The translations under genes and the position numbers were made by a program. A DNA stretch of 64,000 bases. Origin: Warburgia ugandensis (Eukaryota > Streptophyta > Magnoliopsida > Canellales > Canellaceae). Numbering within the stretch: the first letter of the stretch is position 1; each line of letters starts with the position of its first letter. Shown here piece by piece: positions 48,006 to 59,300 of the stretch. The stretch covers positions 18,699,945 through 18,763,944 of the forward strand of contig CP141132.1 of assembly GCA_035236585.1 (NCBI GenBank), in the 5' to 3' direction. Below the pieces are notes generated by a model. That model was not told the DNA's origin. It did not search any database and saw nothing but the letters and a program-made list of their open reading frames with translations.

Positions 48006-49287
48006 TTGAGTGCTCAATATTGTATTTGAATCCCCAAATTTCATATTGTTTAAGTACATTAGATTGATCATTTTATGCTTATATGATGGATTTGCACTAA
48101 ACTAGTTAATATCTATCTAACCATTATTTTGTGTATTTGCAAGGTTAGATCATCATTTGAAGGTACTTATGTGTCAAAACATTTTTCATATGATACTAAT
48201 TATGATTTTCATATGTTTTGAGGGTAGTAGGTTAGAGATAAAGTGGTGAGATGAGGTTGATCAATATTTTGTGTTGCCAATCAAGCTTAAATCTAAACGG
48301 ATAGCTCATATCAACTTAGGATGAAATTTTGATGAACCAAATTAATTGAAGAAGTAGAAAATCAATGTATAATATTCTTCAAATACAAAGGAGCATTCCA
48401 TGCTCATGCAAGCTAAAATTACTCACACTTGTTGTGCAAAATGGAAGATAATATGTGTCCATTCTTACACACATCAAGGGCCCATAAGGTTGTGGTTACA
48501 TAACATGATTGGATGCTAAAGAAATTGCATGGGACATCACTTCATGTTAAGAAGTTTTATATGATGGTTTCCGAGTGGAAATCAACTAAAAAATGTGTAG
48601 TTGGAAATGGACAGTTGGATGAAGGGTGTAGATTTTAGGTGCTTCTTATATATAAGTTACAAATAGAATTTTAAGGCATCATCTTCCACATTTTCTTCAC
48701 TGTGGAAGGGAGGAAGGAGGTAGCTCCCTTTGGGGAGAGGTTTGGACATCCTTGAGAAGGGAAAAATAGAGGAAATCTATCTACATCTATGAATCAAGAA
48801 TGTCTTCAAGTTTCCCATACATCCAAATCATGCATCTTTAGATCTGGAAGCATCTCATGCTAAAGGTCTGCTATTGTCATGTAAATTAATCTTCATTGTA
48901 GTTAACAAGGTTGCTAGAATAGAAGCTGCAAGCATCTGTTGTTGATAGTTTGTTATTGTTTACATGGTCAAATGACATAACTAATTACTTAAGGATCTTA
49001 TTTATGCTTTGACTTCTTTTCCATGCTATCTTTTTTTGTTGCACTACTAAGTTTATGTTACACTTGTTGGTTCATCTATGATTCCATGATCTATTGCCAC
49101 TAATTCCTTTGTCTCTTTAGTGGCTTATACAGTTTCAAGTAGATGGGTGTTAAAATTTCTTAGGCTTATGGTGTTGTTAGGCAAGAGTACCAGAGACATG
49201 CCAAAGTTATGTTCTTCATTTCTACTAGTTTGATCAATATATATGCTAGCTCCCAATGGTAGGAAACAGCACATACATGGTGGGTGG
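48006..49287. other. Unclassified retroelement-like DNA
   Basis: No domain-bearing ORF. It has leader-like features (TATATATAAG near 48648, followed by a purine-rich segment) that recall an LTR, but no ends were fixed. It is the host sequence into which the Athila-like element's LTR is inserted at 49288. Confidence 0.4.
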
Positions 49288-50591
49288 TGTAGCTTTAAAA
49301 TTTACTTGCAAGTGCACTAATCAATTGTAGTAGATGTATGCAAGTGAGGTTAATCCCATGAAAAATCTCACAGTTTTGTTTGTTGGATGGATCTTTATTT
49401 AAATTATCTAACCTAGCCCAAAGAGTTGGTTTTTAACCTAAGCTAACATAAAACTAAGGAATTACCATGTAAAAGAGTGTGCATGAAACAAAGTGTGAAT
49501 GGAAGCTAAGTAGACTATGATGCGTGAATGGACATGGGTATGGTGTGCATGGGTCATAAACTTGTGTAATTGCTAACTTAACAAAGTACAACATAAACTA
49601 TAATGCCATATGAGTAATTAATAACTAAGCTAGATACGCATGGATCTAAGATGCAAACTAAGCTAGCATGTAATGCATGAAATAAAGAAGTGTATGCATG
49701 ATTCTATGACGAAAGTTTTTCCTAAATGGAATATGAACAGTACTAATGAAATCTAACCTAAAATAATGCATGAAATAACAAAACTAAAGTGCATGAATGA
49801 TACATATGCACATAAAAATAAAGGGAACTTTATAGAACCATGCATGGAATCTAGAGAGATGTTTGTGCATGAAACTATGATGCAGCTAGGATAGTAGGAC
49901 ATGCATCAAATCTTTAATGCAAGAAGCATGGAAAAATAAGCAAAGCACATCATTAATCATCAATAAAAATTGTGCAATATCCAAAACACTAAGTTTGAAA
50001 CACTTTTTATTCAATTAAATGGAAGATGATTACAAGTATAGTGTGCTTCCTCCAAAGGATGTGAGCTCCATTCTAAACATTAAAAATAGCCAAAGAAACC
50101 ACTTTCAATCATCTTCAATGTCATCCAATACTCAAATTTCATCCAATACTCAAATTTCACATAGCATACATGTCAACGAAGATTAAGCAAGGAGAAAAGA
50201 GCACAAAAGGATAAGAAAGGTAGCAATGATTTTAAGGAGATTCAAGGAACAAAACTTTGATCCAAGACCTACAATCCCTTGGCACTTATTTCAAGAGAGT
50301 TGTGGTCCTTGACTACAAGGTTCCAAGGCTAAAATAAAGAAGTAAACAAATAAGAAAAGTAGAAGCAAACAAATAAGAAAACTAAGGAATCAAAGCTAGA
50401 AACTACAAAATGGAATCAAGGAACAAAACAAACAAGGAGTGAAAAGAACAAGAAAATAACTAAGAAGGAAAACTAACCTTGACTTACAGTGCAAAAACCA
50501 AAGGAAACCAACAAGAAGTGAGGTGTATAAAGCTTTCCAAATTGGCCTTCCAACATGGAAGAAAGCATTGAAGATTTTTGATTAGGAGTTA

Positions 50592-50676
<85 letters not shown>

Positions 50677-51893
50677 AAGATGTATATTGTGGAAGCCCTA
50701 ATGATGTTTATATAGGTGAGTTTTGAATATGGGAATGGAAAGGTGAGATAAGGTAGGGATAGATAAAATTAGAAGGTGAGTGGAAGTTGCTAGGATGGTT
50801 ATGGGTAAACATTGGAAACCAAGTAGGAAGATTCTAAGGAGGAGGCACCACCTTTCAAGGGTTGGGGGTCATCCTTTGTCCTAAGAGTTAAAAGACCTCA
50901 GATGGTGATATGGTAGATAAGAAAGAAAGGGAATATGTGTGGAAAATATAGGAAAGGATAAGAGGAAAGAGATAAATGGAAAATAGAGAGAAAATGGAAT
51001 GGTTGAAGTTAGAAGGGAGGGAGGTGCCTTCTTTCTAGGAGTTAGGCGTGGAACTCCCTTTCTTAAGGTGATTTTCATGTGGAATGGCAAGAAGGGAGAG
51101 AGAAAAGAGGGAGGAAAGATAAGAAGAGAGAGACAAAGATGGAAAGAAGAAAGAAAGTGAAGGCTCTCTTCTCATTGGTCCACTTTGGATGTTATCTCAC
51201 CATATGATAATCTCTTTCTACTTCTTGCTAATTATCTCTTGAAAATCCAATTTTGGTTTGGATAATTGCTTAAATCTTCCACCAATTGTGGCACTCCATG
51301 TGTATGGCTTATTTCGCTTAGTGGCTCACTTTAATGGCTCATTACTTGGTGGTTTGAGTGGCTTGAATGCTTGGCTTCATGACTTATTTAGCTTGTGACC
51401 CTTTAGCATGGCTTGTATGGCTAAGGTGGCTAACATGGATCCTATGCAAAGGTGGTAGAAATGCATGGCTTCTGCATGAGCCCATTTTAGTCACCTTCAG
51501 CTCTTCCAATTTCTCTTCTTGGTTGTCTTAATATAATCTTAGACCTTAATCACACCTTGGAATGTTGAAAATGAGTCCTAGCTTTGTCTTCTTATCTTGA
51601 TCTTCAATCTTGATCTTACTTGATCTTGGCTGCGGGATCTTTAGCTCAACATCTACAAAAGAGTAAAAATTCTAATTAAATCCAAAAAAATTATGATAAT
51701 TCATAAAAAATTATGATAATTCATACTTACTCTGGATTAGCTTCTAAAACTATAAAATATCTAAATTTTGAATTGTTAGGTCAAAAAATGCATATGTTAC
51801 AAATTTTCAAAAAAACCAAAAAAATAACACTACATTTTATAACATATGGGCTACTAATTAGGTACTTTTTATAAAATTTAAACACTTATCACA
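49288..51893 (-). mobile_element. Athila-like gypsy 3' LTR
   Basis: On the plus strand it starts TGTAGCTTTAAAATTTACTT and ends CACTTATCACA, so minus-strand ends are TGTGATAAGTG…GCTACA. The wording ACTTGCAAGTGCAC at its edge is one I associate with plant Athila/Tat LTRs. On the minus strand it lies downstream of the integrase, as a 3' LTR should. It contains a CT microsatellite (50595-50672). A purine-rich GTTGAAGG precedes it as a weak polypurine tract. The edges are inferred. Confidence 0.6.
50595..50672. repeat. CT microsatellite
   Basis: About 39 uninterrupted CT units. Confidence 0.98.
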
Positions 51894-54146
51894 CCTTCAA
51901 CTAACATTTTTCTAGTACTTGGAAAAAGATGTAAAAATTTATTTTACAAATTTAATATAAATTTCCAGTTTTGTAGATACTCATGATTGCATTTAATATA
52001 TGTAACAAGTCCTTAAACCCCTAGGTTATCACTAGTGGACGAACTAAGCCTCATGAGGATTTGAAGTGAATATACCAATAAAATTCAATAAGGCTAGGTC
52101 CTTTATTTTATCTCAGAGAATTCTCATCCATTAATACTTTACTTGCTTTAATAACTTAATAAATCAAAACGAAAAATTCTACAAGTTACGTACCCATATA
52201 CTAAAGCCATTTCATTACAATTATATCTCAGAGTGTAAGTGTGTGTATAGATACATAAGATTGGACTTCTAAAGAGATATATCATTATTTCATTGAAAAG
52301 ATGTCTTGACCTCAAATTCTCACTAGTATACACTCAGAAATAAGGCTCCCAGAGAAAACAACTTGGACAAAATTCTCTCTTTATGTGACTAACTCCAACA
52401 AGCCTAATGATTCACATAATCTTTTAAGAACAAATGGGACTAAGGAAATATGATTCCTAAGAATGGATGCCATTACCAAGATAAGTAAAAATATTTCACC
52501 TTAATTCCCTCATATTTATATTTATCTTTTAGACTAGCTTCTACCTTAAGATCAATAGGTCTTTAGATAGGACCAAACATAGGGGTAGGTTCTAAAAAGA
52601 AGTGTATAAGGATTCAAAGTTTCAAATCTAAATAAAGGCCTTCAATTGATGTAGGACAATTTTTCTACTTTGACTGTATTGAAGTGAATGTCTTGTCTAT
52701 ATTTTCCTTTCTCTTTTCTTTTCTTTTTCTGATAGTTCTCCTTTTCTTTGTATTTTTGAGAAGGAATATTTTTCTTTGTAGACGCTTTTGATATTTTTCA
52801 TTTCTTAGACTTTTGTCCTTTCTGAAACTTTTCTACCATCTCTTCTCATTTTTGAAAGATAAGTAATGGATATTCTCTTTATTAGGTTTCTAGGTTAAGG
52901 TAAATGAGGTTTTAAAAAGAAAAGGGTCATCAAGAGTCTTAAATGGTCTAACTAGTGGTATAGTGTTTGGGTAGACTTTATGTCTCTAGGCTATAACAGG
53001 GATAGCCTATGTCATTTTCTAGGTTTCTTAAAGCCTATCAAATTCAATAAATGTTAAAGAAATAAAGTTAGTATTCTTATTTATTATTGCTAACCAATCA
53101 AAACAATGATACTAGAAACTTTCAAAGTTATGTACATTGAAGAAAATAGAAATTACTTATAACCGTCAAGACGAAGATAGTCTTTAAAGCTCACATGGTT
53201 ATAGGTCTCCATTGATTTCCTCGAGGTCTCTATGTCATAACTATCTATTAGTCTTGACTATTTACTATTATGTAATTGTATTTTGAGACTTAACTTTCAT
53301 AAAAACACTTCAAGACATGAATAAAATGTAGAATTAACCATTCGATTTCCTTTAAGAAGTTAAATTAAGAGAAATACTACTTCCAACAATCCAATTCTCA
53401 TCATAGTAAAGGAACTTAACTTTAAGAGGTTTGGTGACCTTAGGAAAATTCATTTTCTTTTTTTTAGAAACACACAAAAAATTAAGAAATCTCATATATG
53501 TTTACACCCCCAAGCTGAACTAAACATTGTCCCCAATGTTTTGAAATATAGGACCCCTATATGATAAATGAGTGATGTAGAATAATGAAACTCTAAAAAC
53601 TCAAGGTTGTCTCCTCGTGAGTGCTAAGTTTAACATCTTTAGTTATACGTACTATACAATGATAATGATGAATGTAGCATATGTAATGTATGCTGGTGTT
53701 TTGGGACATGCTAAGGTGGGTCATGACATATTGGTTCCACTTTTGGGTTTACCAACTCTAAGTGGGGTTTCAACCTTTGCCCACTTCCTTTGGAGATCTC
53801 TCCATCCTATTCTATCTCGATGGCCTTGTGAGGATATATAGTATGTACTATTTAAGGTTCAATCCATCGAGATCTAAGCTTTCCTAGAAATAGATGCAAT
53901 CTAGAATTATACAAAAGGACTTTCTTAAGATATGTCTGTCATGAGTACTCTTCATGGGGTCTTTGTATAGCTTTACAAACTCATATGTATATTTCCTTAA
54001 CTCATCCAACTCATTGAGTTGGAGATTTCTATGGGTTCCAATGGTATTCAAGTTAAAATTAAGCTTTTTAATGGCCCAATATGCTTTATGCTCAAGCTCT
54101 ACTGGGAGGTGGCAGGCCTTTCCATAGACCGGGTGGTAGGCACATA
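51894..54146 (-). mobile_element. Athila-like gypsy internal region with integrase C-terminus
   Basis: On the minus strand, 53830-54146 reads as the end of a Ty3-gypsy integrase: VYGKACHLPVELEHKAYW at about 54075-54130, then LQLNELDE, HDRHILRK, and LLYNSRLHLFLGKLRSRW after a frameshift. This wording is characteristic of the Athila/Tat branch. Next is the noncoding 3' region, with the hallmark GGGGACAATGTTTAGTTCA and CTTGGGGGTGTAAAC (about 53503-53545). From there to the LTR I see no ORF; any env-like gene is lost or unrecognisable. Copy G cuts the integrase at 54147, and the remainder lies beyond the window. Confidence 0.8.
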
Positions 54147-55439
54147 TGTGAAAACCCTAATTTTTCTAGAATTATTTGGAATTAATTGAAATTTTTATGA
54201 AAATCGAAGTGGAATATTATATTTAATATAATATTATTTTTTAGAAAAAGAATCAAGTCTTGAAACATAGATATTTGAAATCATACTCAGAAAACTAGCC
54301 AGAATGACTGTAAGCATGCTAAAATCTGAGCTTGGGGGGAAAATTCCTATTTTTATGAATTTATATTTACCCATAGGGGTAAAATGGTCATTTCACTTTT
54401 GTGTGGGATTCACAAAAGTTAGGTGAGCTGGGGGACAGCTGACATAAGGAATATCAATGATGAAAAATAAACATGATGAGGAATATCTTTTAAATTTAAT
54501 AAGAAAAATAGAAAAATCATTGAAAATTAAATTAATTAAAAATTAAATTAAATTAATTAAAAAACAAGCCTATAAATACCTCCCCTAACATTCACACAAA
54601 ATTTCTAAGTTTCCACTCCTCTCCCACTCTCTGCCTCTCCCTTTCCTTCTCTCTTTCCTCCTCTTTCTCTTTCTCTTTCTCTTTCTCCTTCTCTTTCTTT
54701 TTCTGTCTTTGCTCTCTCCTCCTCCCTTTACAATCGTAGAGTGTGTCTGGGGATGCACCCAAGGGGAATATTTCCCCAGATCTGTAGGGCGCATCCCCAG
54801 ATGCGTCATCCTCGATGGACCTAGGGTTTCACCCTAGGTAATATTTTTCAATTAGCCATCAATGTTTAGCCGTTGAAACAAGGTCTTAACCATTAATATT
54901 ATTTAGATCATCTCCATCTTTAAAAACCCCAAGATTTCAGATTGATCAAAGGTGTATTCGCTAATGAAATCACCAAAAAATATTAAGTACAGTGACCCTA
55001 TATTTTTCAGTGTGGATCTTGATTTTTTAGTGATATTTTTTATTCTGAACACTAAGGTAGGTTGTGGCGACCTGCATTTTTGAAATACATTTTCGTTATT
55101 CATTTTCAAATGGTGGTCAACCAATTTTCTAAACATATTGAAAATTAAATAGAGGAAATTTTTTTCTTTAAAATTCTTTTCAAAAAACCTGAATGTCACA
55201 TTTCACTCACATATACATACATAATTTTGTATACAACATATGTTTTTAAAGAAACTCATTTTATTAAAATTGTAGGATCGATCTAGTGGTTCACATACAC
55301 AGTCCCTTTATTACATCTTATGTCCAAAAGACACAAATCAAAATACAATCCAATCCTTTCACAAATGTACATAGTCTTGATCAATAGTATGGTCTTCATA
55401 TTCCCGTGTTGTATCCCTTCAGTCCTTGTTTTTTGTATC

Positions 55440-55477
55440 TGAGATATTGTAAACATTCAAACATTTACAATATCTCA
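55440..55477 (-). other. Family-L 3' inverted repeat (copy H)
   Basis: TGAGATATTGTAAA pairs perfectly over 14 bases with TTTACAATATCTCA, around a 10-base loop. On the minus strand it again follows CCTACCAAGCATAGCTTGT. Confidence 0.85.
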
Positions 55478-56182
55478 ACAAGCTATGCTTGGTAGGGGAT
55501 TCAAGAACATATGGAATTGTATAATTCAAAAGTACAGTATTCAAGTTCATCCTATTCCATATGAGTAACATCATTCAATTTCCATGAACCATACCATATA
55601 TGATATATCATATAATTTATCATATATCATCTACTATGGTAATTCCAAACCACTCAGCACTATATTGTACGCATATATATATATATATATATATGTGGTC
55701 AAAAGCCATGAAAAATGGTCAATATCTCAAACAGCAATAATCATACTCAGACATACTAAGTTGATAAGTCATTTAGATTTTTGTTGGGAAAATACTCCCT
55801 TATTAGGGTAGTATCAACATATCACTATACCATGCATCATATGTGAAATACTCAAGGGCAACCATGCTACAGTCTAATCCGTACTAGTGCGCTCCAATCA
55901 CTTCCCCTGTTCACCACTGATACCACGCTGAAAAATATTGTGTATTCCATTTAATTTCAACAGTTATTTCTACCTCATATACATGAATTATGATTCAAAT
56001 GCAACTAAGCATATTATCATTCTCAAGCATTATAATTTTTATGTATAACAACAATTCCATAAACCATAGATATTGTATTCTTAAATATCCACCTACCTTC
56101 ATGAAGTGATCCATCGCTTCAGATCCTCCATGGTTGATGTATGTAATCTGTAAATACATATATATAGTCATTATTTGTACAA

Positions 56183-56385
56183 TTTTGGATAATCTTCTAT
56201 TTATATTCCTTATCTAATCTTGTCCTTTGATATAAAGGATCTAGATCTGTCTTGTGTTCCTATTATCCATACAATCTATCTTCTTTTGGATAATCACCTA
56301 TTTATATTCCTTATATAATCTTGTCCTTTGATATAAAGGATCTAGATCTGTCTTGTGTTCTTATTATTCATACAATCTATCTTCC
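56183..56385. repeat. Tandem duplication, period 101 bp, two copies
   Basis: The units at 56183-56283 and 56284-about 56385 share TTTTGGATAATC, ATTTATATTCCTTAT, CTTGTCCTTTGATATAAAGG and ATCTAGATCTGTCTTGTGTT with few differences. The duplication lies inside copy H only. Confidence 0.9.
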
Positions 56386-59300
56386 TCCTTATGACAAATT
56401 GACCAATGCTTACCAGTTAAAGTATGCTCAAAGAGTGGTTAATACAACCCTCATGTAAGGAGGTGTTTAGACCTCAACTTAAGTTGATGGGAGGCTAGGG
56501 AAAAGCACTTGGCTCTTGTATACCCTTTATAACTACAATGTTCAGCGTCCACTGGGGTGGCACTAGCTCAACCTTTAACAATGTTCCTATGAGCATTTTA
56601 ACCCTAAGTACACTTTCTAATTGATTTTAATTCAATCCAGGAACATTTAAAATGTCATTCATTGGGTTTATTATTCTCCTAATTTGGGTCAAGGATTTGA
56701 TAATCCTATTATTGTCCTACTAACTATAGCCCTTAACTATGCTTAAGTCCATGTCCTTTGTTTATTGTAAATGTCCATTAATATCTATATTTCATTAATT
56801 ATATTTTCCATGTAATTTACATAATATAAACATTAAAGCATAAATAAAAAAAATAAATACGTAAATCTAACAATTAAATCAACTAAGTAATAAAAGACAT
56901 TTACAATAACATTAATAATTAAATAAACACATTTAATATATCATCATGATCCAATGGTCATCTTTCATCCTATTTAGGAATTAGACCTTGATCTTTTATT
57001 CTTATTAGATCTACTCATTTTCTTCAAGTGTTCTCATCACTAGATCATTGATATCATCTTATCACATGATTTGATCCTTCTTGATCTAACCGATCAAGAA
57101 GATCTTAAGCCATTTTAGCCAATTTCAGGGCATAGATCTCAGTCTATCCCAAATTATCAACATCAAGCCATTCATCTCTTATGATCTTATCATTAGATCA
57201 TCATCATCACTTGTTCATAGTCTCTAATCATCCTTGATCAAGATCTCATGCATTTTTATTGATTTTACTACTTTTGATGGTCAAGATCTTAAGATTTGAA
57301 AAATAAATTATATACAACCATTTAATTATTGTAATTATACATTCAAATCATCATATAAACTATTTTGGAAGGTCTGATCATGCTTGATTAATCAGATCAT
57401 GAAGGTCCATGCTTATTTTTATGATTTTTCTTCTTTTAAGGCTAGGTTTCTTAATTAAACACATATCAGTCACTTCTAACCATTGATTCCATGTTACAAA
57501 ATCACAATATTATTAGTGGATAATAATTATAAAGTTTGACCATTCCAAATTTCACTGATCAAGGATGTTAGTACCATTATCTCTTTAAAAACAAAAATTT
57601 TCATGAATTAAATTTATGATTTTATTGGTTCAGTGTGTTCTCCTCAATAAGAGGAATGCAACCCAACTTTCTGATCTCAATTTGGAATAAATTGAGATCA
57701 AAATTTGAATTTTAAGATTTTAGCTAGTTTTAATGGTTGATATTGATCTTTATTATTTGTATTCAATTACTTGATCTGCAGATCTAGAAATTTTAATGTG
57801 ATCATGGTCATTAGGTTTTTGAGACCTCCTAAATCCATCTATCGATTCAGATTTCCATTTTAAGGTCATCTTGATCATGAACCATTACTATTGGAACGAA
57901 TTTTAGTGATTATCACAAGTAAATACAATTAAAAAAAAAAATCTAATATCTACATTATATTATACACACCATCATAAATTCATAGCAACTTTTTTTAATC
58001 TAAAATCAGAGCTAAAATGAGCTCTCAATTGAAGAAATAAGATTTCAGTTAAAAAAAATTCAACGGCCTAGATTTGATCTGTCCATTAGAACGTGTTTTG
58101 GATGATCTGCAACATAAATATACAATCCCAGAATGTGGCTAAATGATCTGAGTAGGGTTAGGCTCAGATCAACGCTTGATCTGGGAGATTGGTTGAGACG
58201 GTCCAATCTGAACCGTTGGATAAACCCTTCTCCAGATCTCCCAAATCTGAAACATCCAAGGGTCAAGATTACTTAACCTAGGGTTTTTGGGCCCCATGAA
58301 TTCATCCAATGGGTCAGAAGTTGCAAATGATCCGTCCAGGGATGAGATCTCAACCCTTGTTGCTGGATCCATCATTCCCTACGGATCAATGGCCGAGGGA
58401 GCTCAAGGATGGCCAAAAAACCTCTAGGGAGTGCTGAAAAATAACAAGGGAAGGAGAGTGCACCTACCTGGTCTAGTCTAGTGAAGTAATTTCACAGAAA
58501 ATGAGAGAAATCACACCAAAAAATAATAAATCCACTTTAAAACCCTAGCTATGTCAGAGTTTGCATACAGAGAAAGATTTCTCTAGTGTCATTCTGAAGA
58601 AGGAATAAAACCATAGGGGAAACATAGATCCCCATGTTCTGGAGTGATTCATCAGTGTGAGATTAAATTATACTAGCTAGATTGGCCAGAATTTCATTAA
58701 GCACTTGCTAGAAATGTTGTCAATACTAGATCTGACTTTTAGTTTGCATTTTGTGATGATCCAACCATTAGGTCATCAAGATTCCTTGGGGCTTTTGTAG
58801 ATAATTTGAGACCGAATCAATCCAATAGTGGAGATGGTGATTTGATGGCTGAAATTTCATGGATAATCAAATTAGTGATTTCTGGGCGAAACTAGGTTCT
58901 ATTGGGGACGACCCTTCAAGGGAAGTGCCCTACAGTTCCAATTGACTTGGATCGTCTTGTGCTTTTGGGGAAGCACCCAAGGCAAAATGAATAAAAGAGG
59001 GAAAGAGAGAGAGAGAGATTGGGGAGATAGAGGGGATTTTTTAACTAGGATTTTAGGGCATTGTAGGGTACCTCATGAAGAATGTTAGGAAATTTTTTGA
59101 GAATTTTTGTAGCATATTTATAGGTGTTTTTGAATTTTTTATGATTAGATGTAATTATCATGTTTCAATTCTTTTTATTATTAAATTGGCATTGGATTCT
59201 CCACTACCACCTCCTTCTCCACTACTAGTTGGTAGTGGTTTGACTCATTATGTAGTCTTCCAGACCGTTGGCCCACCTTGTGGACCCCACATAGTTGTGA

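Noticed and set aside
54585-54809. Lys/Arg-rich 74-codon minus-strand frame
   Set aside because: It is the reverse reading of the CT-rich leader of copy G.
55191-55200. GAATGTCACA as the 3' end of a family-L copy
   Set aside because: The flanking sequence shows no duplication with 54147. The true end of copy H is at 55063, with TAGGT duplicated at 59703.
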